This document shows, piece by piece, positions 52,521 to 61,155 of a DNA stretch of 64,000 nucleotides (position 1 is its first letter; every line of letters begins with the position of its first letter). Where the stretch lies: NCBI GenBank assembly GCA_965202845.1, contig OZ241856.1, positions 1,984,001 to 2,048,000 on the forward strand, written 5' to 3'. Made by a program: the position numbers and the translations under genes. Origin of the DNA: CBDATA01 sp965202845 (GTDB lineage: Bacteria > Acidobacteriota > Vicinamibacteria > Marinacidobacterales > Marinacidobacteraceae). The notes under the pieces are model-generated. The model was not told where the DNA came from. It made no database searches and saw only the letters and a program-made list of their open reading frames with translations.

Positions 52521-53696
52521 ATGCTCTCCCGTCGCAGCTTCTTGAACCACACCGCGGCCGGCGCCGCAGGTCTCTACGCGGCCACGCTGGTGCGGTCGCG
52601 GCTCCGCGAGCAGATCGCGTTCGCCGCCGAGCAGGGCATCGCCCCCGAGGAGGCCATCAACCTGGCCAACAACGAGAACTCCCTGGGGCCCGGCGATGCG
52701 GTGATGGATGCGGTGGACTCGGTGATCGGGCCGGATGGCGCGATCATGGGCCGCTATCCGTTCTCCTACTCCGGCCCGATCCGGGAGGCGATCGCCGAAA
52801 AGCACGGCGTGCAGCCGGAGAACGTGCTGGTGGGCGCCGGCTCGACGCAGATCCTGGTGGACGCCACCCACCAGTACGCGAGCCGCGAAAAGGCGCTGGT
52901 GGGGTCCCTGCCCACCTACGAGGAGTGCTTCGGCTACGCCTCGCTGATGGGCTACCGGACCAAGGCGGTGCCGCTCACCCAGGACCTTCGCATGGATCTG
53001 GATCAGACCCTCCACGCCTGCAAGGGCAGCGGGCTGCTCTTCTTCTGCAACCCGAACAACCCGGTCGCCACCCTGACCGATCCGGCCGAGGGGCGGGACT
53101 TCCTGCATGAGGCGCTCCGGCAAAACGCCGACCTGCGGATTCTGGTGGACGAGGCGTACATCGACTACGTCACGACCCCCGGCCACGAGACGATGATCCC
53201 GGCGGCGATCCAGAACCCGAGGCTCGTCGTCGCCCGGACGTTCTCCAAGGCGTATGGCATGGCCGGCCTCCGGATCGGCTACGCGGTCGCCCACGAGGAC
53301 ACCATCGCCGAGCTGGGCGAGTTCCACATGGGCAACGCGGTCAGCACCCTCTCGCTGGTCGCCGCCGGCGCCGCGCTCGAGCGGGACAAGGCGGACCCGA
53401 GCTACCTGCCGAACGAGAAGCGGCGGAACGCCGAGGCGCGGGACTTCATCGTCAAGTTCTTCGCCGACCGCGGCTACAGCGCCACCGACGCCCAGACCAA
53501 CTTCGTCTTCGTGGACGTCGGGATGCCGATCGAGGACTTCCAGTCCGCCTGCGCCGCCGAAGGCGTGCGGGTCGGGCGTCCGTTCCCGCCGCTGTGGACG
53601 CGGTGCCGCATCTCCATCGGCACGATGGACGAGATGCAGCGCGCCGCCCGGAAGTTCGCGGTCGTCCTGGATCACGCCCAGCGCATGGCCGCCTGA
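52521..53696 (+). CDS. Tat-exported HisC-like aminotransferase, copy 2
   Basis: 391 residues. SRRSFLNHTAAGAAGLYAAT is a good Tat signal. Conserved elements are NNENSLGPGDAV, FFCNPNNPVATL, VDEAYIDYV and K243 in TFSKAYGMAGLRIGY. It parallels copy 1 over the full length, but the sequences have diverged well beyond a recent duplication. The two may form a heterodimer or act on related amines. An AGAGGA ribosome site precedes the ATG. Confidence 0.9.
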   Translation: MLSRRSFLNHTAAGAAGLYAATLVRSRLREQIAFAAEQGIAPEEAINLANNENSLGPGDAVMDAVDSVIGPDGAIMGRYPFSYSGPIREAIAEKHGVQPENVLVGAGSTQILVDATHQYASREKALVGSLPTYEECFGYASLMGYRTKAVPLTQDLRMDLDQTLHACKGSGLLFFCNPNNPVATLTDPAEGRDFLHEALRQNADLRILVDEAYIDYVTTPGHETMIPAAIQNPRLVVARTFSKAYGMAGLRIGYAVAHEDTIAELGEFHMGNAVSTLSLVAAGAALERDKADPSYLPNEKRRNAEARDFIVKFFADRGYSATDAQTNFVFVDVGMPIEDFQSACAAEGVRVGRPFPPLWTRCRISIGTMDEMQRAARKFAVVLDHAQRMAA

Positions 53697-53734
53697 CGCG
53701 ACCCGGCCTCGGACAGGCGCTTCGGGGATTGAAC

Positions 53735-54541
53735 ATGTCCGTCCATTTCGGGGACTGCCTGCAGGTGCTCCGGACCATGCCGGACGAAAGCGTGGACCTG
53801 ATCGTCACCTCGCCGCCGTATGCGGATGCGCGCAAGCATACGTATGGCGGAGTTGCGCCGGAACGCTACGTGGACTGGTTCTGCGAACGCGCGGTGGAGA
53901 TGCGGCGCGTCCTCAAGCCCACCGGATCGTTCGTCCTAAACATCAAGGAAAAGGCGGCAGGCGGAGAGCGGCACCCCTATGTGCTCGAATTGATCCTGGA
54001 CTTGAAAAGGCGGGTCGGCTTTCGGTGGGTGGAGGAATACATCTGGCACAAGACCACCTCCGCGCCGGGCAAGTGGAAATACCGGTTCCGGGACTCCTGG
54101 GAACGGCTGCTGCACTTTTCGAAGACAGCCGAAGTGAAAATGCGGCAGGACGCCGTCCGGATCCCGGTTGGCGACTGGACCGACAAGAGGCTGCGTAACA
54201 TGAACGACAACGACCGTTCCCGTCAGCAATCAGCGACCAGGTCGGGCGTCGGGCGCAGAATCGCCGCCTGGGAAGGCAAACATTCCGTCTACCCCTCCAA
54301 CGTCCTGCACCGGCCTCCGGTCTGTCACAACACCGGGCATAGCGCGGCGTTCCCCGAATGGCTGCCCGAGTTCTTCATCCTGCTGTTCACCGATGAAGGC
54401 GACACCGTGCTGGACCCCTTCCTGGGTTCGGGAACGACCTACCGGGTCGCCAGACGGCTGGGCCGGATCGCCTGGGGCATCGAGTTGAACGAGGACACAA
54501 ACATGGATTTGGGGCATGGCAATCTCCTGGATTTCTCTTGA
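53735..54541 (+). CDS. Beta-class DNA methyltransferase (type II RM)
   Basis: 268 residues from ATG 53735. Motif IV comes first, TSPPYAD (S26-Y29), and the SAM-site motif DPFLGSGTT starts at D227, i.e. the beta order. SPPY favours N4-cytosine methylation, though N6-adenine cannot be excluded. VYPSNVLHRPPV and HSAAFPEWLPEFFI are typical for this class. It overlaps the nuclease gene by 26 bases, so the pair is a compact RM operon. Base composition falls steadily across the pair, suggesting acquisition. Confidence 0.92.
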   Translation: MSVHFGDCLQVLRTMPDESVDLIVTSPPYADARKHTYGGVAPERYVDWFCERAVEMRRVLKPTGSFVLNIKEKAAGGERHPYVLELILDLKRRVGFRWVEEYIWHKTTSAPGKWKYRFRDSWERLLHFSKTAEVKMRQDAVRIPVGDWTDKRLRNMNDNDRSRQQSATRSGVGRRIAAWEGKHSVYPSNVLHRPPVCHNTGHSAAFPEWLPEFFILLFTDEGDTVLDPFLGSGTTYRVARRLGRIAWGIELNEDTNMDLGHGNLLDFS

Positions 54542-55160
54542 CGTGTTGGAACAGCACGCAAAAGTGCTGATCGAACGCGCGCAAGACGCTTCCCTTCAGG
54601 CGACACAAAGGCGAGTTGGCAATGTTGTTGATCCATTTTCCACTTTGATCATTGCAGCGACCTTCAATATAGCCAATGCGGATATCCTGCGCAAGATGCA
54701 GGTCATGCAGTCCGCAATAAGCGGGTTGAGCAATGCATTGGGAGTCTTCCATCAGTCTGTATTGGGATCATTGGACGGTTGGGAAAATCACGATGCCGGT
54801 TATGATCTTGAATGTGATGCTAGAAACATCATAGCCGAAGTGAAAAACAAGCACAACACCATGAATGCGCCCAACCGTTTGAAGGTCGTGGAAGACTTGA
54901 AGACCGCCATACGCCAAAAACGTGGAAATTGGACAGCATACCTGGTGCAGATTATCCCCAAGAGGCCCAAGCGATATGTGAAGAATATAGCGCCAAATGT
55001 TTTTGATATTGACGGCGCATCATTCTATGGATTGGCAACAGGGAATCCGAACGCAATCCATGAATTGTTTGATTGGCTTTGCCGGAAAACAAATCCATCG
55101 AACGAAATTGTTTCCATGTGTGCGCAAATCATGCAGAAAAGCCTGCCCTCAAAAGAGTAA
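54516..55160 (+). CDS. Eco47II-family type II restriction endonuclease
   Basis: 214 residues. The signature AEVKNKHNTMN gives E108-x-K110 and, with D97 upstream (YDLEC), a PD-(D/E)xK site; the same string is diagnostic for Eco47II-like enzymes (GGWCC cutters). The C-terminal YGLATGNPNAIHELFDWL also matches. The gene is much more AT-rich than the surroundings. The partner methylase is of beta class, whereas the methylases of known Eco47II/Sau96I systems are C5-cytosine type, so recognition could differ. The IS3 transposase frame starts at the next base after its stop. Confidence 0.85.
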   Translation: MAISWISLDVLEQHAKVLIERAQDASLQATQRRVGNVVDPFSTLIIAATFNIANADILRKMQVMQSAISGLSNALGVFHQSVLGSLDGWENHDAGYDLECDARNIIAEVKNKHNTMNAPNRLKVVEDLKTAIRQKRGNWTAYLVQIIPKRPKRYVKNIAPNVFDIDGASFYGLATGNPNAIHELFDWLCRKTNPSNEIVSMCAQIMQKSLPSKE

Positions 55161-55916
55161 TTGGTGAAAAAGGTAGAAGAGAAATCGACGCTGACAGCCA
55201 ACCCGAACCCGGAGGCCAAGTCGACCCGCCGCACGTTCACCGCCGAGTACCGGATGCGGATCCTTGAAGAGGCCGACCACTGCGCCGGAAACGGCGATAT
55301 CGGAAGGATGTTGCGCCGCGAGAGGCTCTCTGCCTCCCACCTCTCCGTGTGGCGCAAGACCCGCCGCGAGGGCGTTCTCGGGGCGCTCGCTCCGAAGAAG
55401 CGCGGCGTCAAGCCCGCCCCGGTCAACCCCCTTGCCTCTGAAGTCCGTCGTCTCAAGGCCCGGATCGCCCGTCTCGAGAAAGAACTCGACGCCGCCCGCG
55501 TCGTCATCAACGTCCAGGGGAAACGTTGCGGGACCGCCGGGACTTCGCCCGAAGGACGGAAAGAGCGCCTGGAGGCCATCGCGGCGCTCGTTCCCCGTGC
55601 CGGCGTCTCGCTGGCCTGCCAAGCGTTTCGCGTTTCCAAGGCGACCTTCTACCGTTTCCTCAAGCCGGCCTCCGAGCGCCAGCGGCCCAGGAAGACCCTC
55701 GCCCAGATTCGCAGGCAAGTCAGACACAATCGCGTCTTCGAGATTCTCTGCTCGCCGCGCTTCGTCGACCGTTCGCCCGCAGCGGTCTTCGCCACCCTCC
55801 AGGACGAGGGCGTCCGCCTCTGTTCGGTGCGCACCATGTACCGCATCCTGGCCTCCAGGCGGGCCGGCGGCGAGCGGCGCGGGGAGGCCCCCTACCAGAT
55901 TTCGCCGGGGCCGTAG
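55161..55916 (+). pseudogene. IS3-family transposase, orfA-orfB fused and 3'-truncated
   Basis: Residues ~20-120 are orfA-like: a helix-turn-helix (RRTFTAEYRMRILEEADHC, SASHLSVWRKTRREG) and a leucine-zipper-like region (VRRLKARIARLEKELDAARVV). The same frame continues into the orfB N terminus (RAGVSLACQAFRVSKATFYRFL, RTMYRILA). The integrase DDE core is gone: after about 55890 the frame merely reads through the antisense of the PPK2 gene. In intact relatives orfA and orfB are joined by frameshift, so the single frame may itself be degenerate. Inactive. Confidence 0.8.
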
Positions 55917-56899
55917 AGGTCGGGGGCCGGCCCGATCAGCTTCCCGTCCGGTTCCGTCAATCCGTCGCTGTCTTCCTTCGGGTAGGGGAGGTGGTGGAGG
56001 ACGTAGCGCATACAGGCGAGACGCGCCCGCTTCTTGTCATCCGACTTGACCACCACCCACGGCGCCACCTTGGTGTCGGTGGCGGCGAACATCGCTTTCT
56101 TGGCTTCGGTGACCTTGTCCCACATCGGGAGAACCTGGACGTCCACGTCGCTGACCTTCCACTGCTTCAGCGGGTCCTGCGAACGGGAAAGCAGCCGGCG
56201 CAGCTGTTCCTCCCGGCTCACCGAGAACCAGAATTTGATGAGGCGGATGCCGTCATTGACCAGGAGCTCCTCGAACGCCGAGACATCCCGCAGAAACCGG
56301 AGGCTCTCCGCCGGGGTGCAAAACCCCATCACCGGTTCGATGACCGCCCGGTTGTACCAGGACCGGTCAAAGAAGGTGATTTCGCCCCGGGTCGGCAGGC
56401 GCTCCACGTACCGCTGGAAGTACCACTGGCCGCGCTCCCGCTCGGTGGGCGGAGGCAGCGCGACGACGACGGCCTCGCGTGGGTTGAGGTGCTCGGTGAA
56501 CCGCTTGATCGTCCCGCCCTTCCCGGCGGCGTCCCGTCCCTCGAAGAGCAGCACCACCCGCTGCCCGGTTTCCCGAACCCATCGCTGCATCTTCGCCAGC
56601 TCCACCTGGAGCTCCGCCTTCCGCGACTCGTACTCGGCGCGCCCCAGTTTCTGGCGGTACGGATAGTCGGGGCTGACGATTTCCGCGTGGCCCGCGCTCT
56701 CGACCCGCTCGAGAACCCCGGCCGGAACTTCGGTCGCGGGAATCGTGATGGGCAAGGAAATGCGGCTTCCGGGCGCGCAGTGTCTCACACCGGCCAGCCA
56801 ACGCGAACGGCTGTCAATGGGCGCCGAAAATGTCACGCTTTCGAGGGGCCGATCACCGCCAAATGAGGGATCGACCCGGTAATCAACCCGCCGATCCAT
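55892..56899 (-). CDS. PPK2-family polyphosphate kinase
   Basis: 335 residues as an open frame. Walker A VLLFEGRDAAGKGGTIKRF, lid QWYFQRYVERLP and Walker B-type FFDRSWYNRAV are all intact, as is WKVSDVDVQVLPMWDKV. It moves phosphate between polyphosphate and nucleotides, generally NDP to NTP or NMP to NDP. The first ~38 residues are not family-like; GTG 56788 is an alternative start giving 298 residues. It lies 10 bases after the MmeI-like gene on the same strand. The truncated IS3 transposase abuts its 3' end without damaging it. Confidence 0.9.
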   Translation of the reverse strand: MDRRVDYRVDPSFGGDRPLESVTFSAPIDSRSRWLAGVRHCAPGSRISLPITIPATEVPAGVLERVESAGHAEIVSPDYPYRQKLGRAEYESRKAELQVELAKMQRWVRETGQRVVLLFEGRDAAGKGGTIKRFTEHLNPREAVVVALPPPTERERGQWYFQRYVERLPTRGEITFFDRSWYNRAVIEPVMGFCTPAESLRFLRDVSAFEELLVNDGIRLIKFWFSVSREEQLRRLLSRSQDPLKQWKVSDVDVQVLPMWDKVTEAKKAMFAATDTKVAPWVVVKSDDKKRARLACMRYVLHHLPYPKEDSDGLTEPDGKLIGPAPDLYGPGEIW

Positions 56900-56909
56900 A
56901 TGTCGCGGA

Positions 56910-59693
56910 TCAGCGGACGACGCGACGACGTCGACGACGCTTCTTCTTGCGGGAAGCGGTCAGCGGCTTCCGCATCCGTTCGTAGAGCGGGAAGAGGTGC
57001 TCGACCCGTTCCCGCTCGGAGACGAACGTCTTCCCGGGGCGGTACAACTTGTCCACCGCCCGGTCGAGGTTCCGATGGGCGTTGCGGAGGTCCGGGGGCA
57101 TCAGGTCCGGGTCGTAGAGGTTGGCGAGCGTCGCCTTCGGGTGGGCGACGCGGGCGGCGATCACCGCCGAGGCGAGCGTCTTCAGTCTCGAGCGGTCGGC
57201 GCCTTCGGGCGGGGGCGGGAAGGTGTTGTAGACCACTCCGGCCGAATACCGGTAGCCATTTCCCAGCCGCCCGCCGATGTGCCGCAGCCACGCCATGTGC
57301 ATCGCCGAGGTCACCAGCGCGAAGTCGGTCAGCGTCGCATGCTCCAGGACGCGAACCAGGTTGCTCGGAACGACCGGCGGCTCCAACCAGTCGATGGGGG
57401 CGTATTCCCGTCGCGCCGTGCTCACTTCCGGGATCGCCAGAAACGGAGCGGTGGGGAGTGTGTTCACGTGATAGAGCGTCGGCGTCGCGGCGAGTTTCCG
57501 GGTCGACTCGCTCCTGCTGGCTTCCCGGTAGCGGCGCACCGCCGCCAACCGCTCCCGCACCTTCGGCAACCGCGCCAGAACGTCGGGCGAAGCGTCCTGG
57601 AGCGCCAGAATCCAGCGCGCGCCGCCCTGCAGGAACTCCCGCGCCCCCACGTAGGGACGCAGGAAGGGCGCGGCGCCCGGCTCCGCGGCGAGGAACGCCG
57701 CGCGCTCCGCGCTGTCGAAAATGAGATGCCCGCCGTCGATCGGCTTGGAGCCGATGACCAGCCGGGGCATCCCGTTGATCGGCCGCGCCTCCTCCCGCAC
57801 CGTCAGATGCGGGTCGGCCAGACCGTCGGCGTCGAAGAGATAGGGCGAGATCGCCCGGTGCCGACTCTCGTGGGGTTCCCCCTTCGCGTCCTCGTAGGAG
57901 AACAGCCGCCGCTCCGGCGGGGGCGCGCCCGCAAGGCCGAGGATCACCACATACACATGGGCGACTCCGCGAGCCTCCGAACTCCACTTGAAGGTCCGGT
58001 GCGCGAACGCGATCTCCAGACCAAAACGCCCGAACAACACCGGCCAAAGCTGCGCCGCCTGCTCCCCCTGGGTGATCGAGTTGGTGGCCACGAAGCCGAT
58101 CCGCATCCCGCTCTCTCTCGCGTACTCCCCCGCCTTGATGAACCACGCCGCCACATAGTCCAGCGTCCCCCCGCTCCCCCCTAGCCCCGCAACTCGCCGC
58201 GTCTGCTCACGACGATGCGCCGCCTGGTGCTTCGAACCCCCGAACGGCGGGTTCCCGAACACGAACGAACATCGCTCCGGCGCCAGCAACTCCGACCAAT
58301 CCATCTCCAGCGCGTCGGCATGCAGAATCCGAGGCGAACGCTCCAGTGGAATCCGGACGAACGCCTGCCCGAAACGATGCCCCAACTCCACGTTCATGAT
58401 GTGATCCATCATCCAGAGCGCGGTCTCGGCGATCCGCGCCGCGAACTCCCCGATCTCGATCCCGTGGAACTGGTGGACGTTCAGCCGCGAGAACAGCTGT
58501 CCCGGCGCCATCCCGTTCTCCCGAACCAGAATCTCGTCCAGGACGTCGATCTCCAGCCGCCGCAGCTCCCGGTAGGCGACGATCAGGAAGTTGCCGCAGC
58601 CGCACGCCGGATCGAGGAAGGCGAGCGCGCCGAGTCTCCGGTGGAACTCCTGGAGCCGCGTCCGCCGACCCCGCTTCAGCCCCTTGATGCGGGCGAACTC
58701 GGCGCGCAGGTCGTCGAGGAACAGCGGCTCGATGACCTTCAGGATGTTTGCCTCGGTGGTGTAGTGGGCGCCCTGGGCGCGGCGCTCCTCCGGGTCCATC
58801 ACCGACTGGAAGAGCGAGCCGAAGATCGCCGGCGAGATGACCGACCAGTCGAACCGGCTCGCGTCCAGCAGCTGCTGGCGCATCCGCGAAGTGAAGTCCG
58901 GCAGCCCGAGGCGTTCCTCGAACAGATCGCCGTTCACGTGCGGGAAGCGGGCGAGGTCCTCGTCGAGGGCGGCGGAGCGTCGGTCTTCCGGAGTGTCCAG
59001 CACTTCGAAGAGCTTGTGAAGCCACGGACCGAGGTCGCTGCCGTCCTCCCGGGTCCGGGTATCGAGGAACTCCAGCAGCAGGTCGCGCGGCTCGAATATC
59101 CCGGTGTTGTCGGCGAACAGGCAGAAGACGATCCGCACCAGGAAGCGCTCCAGGTCGTGCCCCCGGTAGCCCGCCGCCGCCAGCGAGTCGTGGAGCCTCC
59201 CCATCAACTCGGCGGCCTTGATGTTGGCGGGGTCCTGGTCGCGGAAGGTTCGCCGCTGGAGCCCCAGGATGAACCCGAACCGGTCGATGTGGTTCGGCAG
59301 GTCGGCGAGCGCGAAGGTGAAGGACTCCCCCGACTCCAGGTCGTGCAGATCGAAGGTGCGGAAGTCGCTGACCAGGATGTGGCGCGGGCGCTCGTATTCG
59401 GGGAGCGCGTCGAAGTACCCCCCGGCCTGGTCGTAGGCGGCGCGCAGGTCGCCTCCGGCGCTCTTCTGCTCGACGATCAGCGTTCCCGGCCAGAAGAGGT
59501 CGATGAAGCCGGCGCGCTGGTTCAACTTCCGGACGTGCGCTTCGAAGCGGGCGACCGAAGCCCGACGCACCCCGAAGATGGCGAAGAACTCGTTGTAGAA
59601 GGTCTGGGAGTCGCCCCGCTCGTAGCTGGCGCCCTCCCAACGCCCGGCGAAGGCGGCGGCGCGCGCCCGGATTTCATTCCACGAGAGGCGCAT
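56910..59693 (-). CDS. MmeI-like single-chain type II (IIL) restriction-modification enzyme
   Basis: 927 residues, the usual length of the MmeI group. The N-terminal nuclease has D65 ... E75-Q-K77 (FIDLFWPGTLIVEQKS). A helical connector follows, then the methylase with motif I LDPACGCGNFL at 360-370 and motif IV NPPFGG at 481-486; RAQGAHYTTEANILKVIEPLF is a family hallmark. The C-terminal third is the target recognition part and ends in a very basic tail (KKKRRRRRRVVR). It methylates adenine on one strand and cuts about 20 bases away in known members. It is the third complete RM in the window and stands alone. Confidence 0.92.
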   Translation of the reverse strand: MRLSWNEIRARAAAFAGRWEGASYERGDSQTFYNEFFAIFGVRRASVARFEAHVRKLNQRAGFIDLFWPGTLIVEQKSAGGDLRAAYDQAGGYFDALPEYERPRHILVSDFRTFDLHDLESGESFTFALADLPNHIDRFGFILGLQRRTFRDQDPANIKAAELMGRLHDSLAAAGYRGHDLERFLVRIVFCLFADNTGIFEPRDLLLEFLDTRTREDGSDLGPWLHKLFEVLDTPEDRRSAALDEDLARFPHVNGDLFEERLGLPDFTSRMRQQLLDASRFDWSVISPAIFGSLFQSVMDPEERRAQGAHYTTEANILKVIEPLFLDDLRAEFARIKGLKRGRRTRLQEFHRRLGALAFLDPACGCGNFLIVAYRELRRLEIDVLDEILVRENGMAPGQLFSRLNVHQFHGIEIGEFAARIAETALWMMDHIMNVELGHRFGQAFVRIPLERSPRILHADALEMDWSELLAPERCSFVFGNPPFGGSKHQAAHRREQTRRVAGLGGSGGTLDYVAAWFIKAGEYARESGMRIGFVATNSITQGEQAAQLWPVLFGRFGLEIAFAHRTFKWSSEARGVAHVYVVILGLAGAPPPERRLFSYEDAKGEPHESRHRAISPYLFDADGLADPHLTVREEARPINGMPRLVIGSKPIDGGHLIFDSAERAAFLAAEPGAAPFLRPYVGAREFLQGGARWILALQDASPDVLARLPKVRERLAAVRRYREASRSESTRKLAATPTLYHVNTLPTAPFLAIPEVSTARREYAPIDWLEPPVVPSNLVRVLEHATLTDFALVTSAMHMAWLRHIGGRLGNGYRYSAGVVYNTFPPPPEGADRSRLKTLASAVIAARVAHPKATLANLYDPDLMPPDLRNAHRNLDRAVDKLYRPGKTFVSERERVEHLFPLYERMRKPLTASRKKKRRRRRRVVR

Positions 59694-59849
59694 CAGCCCG
59701 ACTCAACCTGCTCGTTCCCGTTCGTTCATGGCCCGCGCCCTCCCCGGCTTCGCCGTCCGCGAGGCGGAAGCCTCGCCGGAAGAGCCTCCGGACGGATCGG
59801 GCCGGCGCGTCCCTTGGACCCAAACAGCCCCCAAGCGGCCACGCATTGA

Positions 59850-60365
59850 CTACGGCAACCGACTACCGGAACCAACCGAACGACCGAACCGTGCCCAACC
59901 CGCCGCAAGCTCCGCCCATTCCGCAGCCATCTCCTCCATATCCGCCACCGCACGGTCACTGCTTCCCGCACGCTCCGTCGCAAGCCTCGCATTCAGCATC
60001 CATTCCTCCGCCGCACGCTCACTTTCCTCCGCACGCTCCGCAGCGATTCTCGCCCAGTGCGCTGCACGCTCCGCCACTCGATCACTACCTCCGGCAAGCC
60101 TCGCACTCGCCGCCGCACGCTCTGCCCATTCCATCGCACGACCACTTCCTCCCGAAAGCCCCGCCTCAATCCTCATCAATTCCCCCGCAAGCTCTGCTTC
60201 GTTTTGCATAATCTGCACTGAGAACTTCACATCGTGAATCAAAAGCTCCACGTACCGATCCTGAAGAACCACAAATTCCGCTGGTGGCGCCGCCGCCTGC
60301 TCCGCCGAACAAACGATCAGTGAACAGGCGAGCGCCGCACCGAAAAGCCGACTCATCTTCCTCAT
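59850..60365 (-). CDS. Putative lipoprotein with Ala/Glu-rich helical repeats
   Basis: 171 residues from ATG 60365 (ATG 60356 is also possible). A lipobox-like SLIVC follows a short hydrophobic stretch. The mature part is nearly all helix, with repeated AxxWAxxAA and AxERAxxSxRA units (RAMEWAERAAASARLAG, RAAHWARIAAERAEESERA, EEMAAEWAELAAGWARFG). Coiled coil on the periplasmic side is likely. The frame continues upstream but antisense to the Mo-hydroxylase gene. The opposite strand also has an open frame rich in Pro/His, judged a shadow. Function unknown. Confidence 0.6.
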   Translation of the reverse strand: MRKMSRLFGAALACSLIVCSAEQAAAPPAEFVVLQDRYVELLIHDVKFSVQIMQNEAELAGELMRIEAGLSGGSGRAMEWAERAAASARLAGGSDRVAERAAHWARIAAERAEESERAAEEWMLNARLATERAGSSDRAVADMEEMAAEWAELAAGWARFGRSVGSGSRLP

Positions 60366-60468
60366 CCTACCGCCGACCGGGGCGGCGGAGTGGCGGGACG
60401 CGCCGATGCTGGTATAGTGCGGGGTCCGCGCGTTCCCCGTCTGGCGGGAGCGCACTGGAGGGAACTTG

Positions 60469-61155
60469 ATGGCCGAAGGCAAACTTCCCGGCGCTCCCCG
60501 GACGGAGACGCCGCCCGAACCCAGATCCTCGTCCCCGTCGTCGTCTCCGGCGGCGGGACCCTTCTCGCGCCGGGCGTTCCTCCAGGGGAGCGCCGCCGCC
60601 GGAGTGGCGTCCGCCGGAGTCCTGGCCGGGTTGCCGGGATCGGCTGACGCCCAGGGCGAGGCGGCGGTGGTCGGCCCCGACCCGGTCGACATGGCGTTCC
60701 GCATCAACGGCGAAGCCCATGTGGCCACCGTCGAACCCAGGGTGACCCTGCTGGACGCGCTCCGCAATCACCTGGACCTGACCGGCTCCAAGAAGGTGTG
60801 CGACCGGGGGACCTGCGGCGCTTGCACCGTGCTGCTGGACGGCGCGCCGGTCTACGCCTGCTCGATCCTGGCGATCGAGGCACAGGGCCACGAGATCACC
60901 ACCATCGAGGGCATCGGGGCGCCCGACGCGATGCACCCGGTCCAGAAGGCGTTCGTCGACAACGACGCCCAGCAGTGCGGATTCTGCACTCCCGGCTTCG
61001 TGATGGCTTCCGTCGCGCTCCTGGACCGCCACCCGAACCCCGACCTGGAGACGACCCATCGGGAGCTGGGCGGCAACCTCTGCCGCTGCGGCACCTACGC
61101 CGGAATCCGGGCCGCGGTCGCCCAGGCCGCGCAGGAGGGAACCACGAATGGCTGA
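60469..61155 (+). CDS. Tat-exported [2Fe-2S] subunit of xanthine dehydrogenase family (PaoA/YagT-like)
   Basis: 228 residues from ATG 60469, preceded by GGAGGGAAC (TTG 60466 is also in frame). Tat motif SRRAFLQ after a 30-residue Ser/Pro-rich leader. The plant-type cluster uses C111, C116, C119 and C131, and the second cluster C170, C173, C205 and C207 (GFCTPG, NLCRCG). It passes electrons between the Mo-cofactor and FAD subunits. Overlaps the next gene by 8 bases. Confidence 0.93.
   Translation: MAEGKLPGAPRTETPPEPRSSSPSSSPAAGPFSRRAFLQGSAAAGVASAGVLAGLPGSADAQGEAAVVGPDPVDMAFRINGEAHVATVEPRVTLLDALRNHLDLTGSKKVCDRGTCGACTVLLDGAPVYACSILAIEAQGHEITTIEGIGAPDAMHPVQKAFVDNDAQQCGFCTPGFVMASVALLDRHPNPDLETTHRELGGNLCRCGTYAGIRAAVAQAAQEGTTNG

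Noticed and set aside
58215..59849. 544-residue plus-strand frame
   Set aside because: Antisense of the MmeI-like enzyme, whose nuclease and methylase motifs are intact.
59846..60211. Pro/His-rich 121-residue plus-strand protein
   Set aside because: Low-complexity mirror of the Ala/Glu helical repeats of the minus-strand lipoprotein, no signal or ribosome site.
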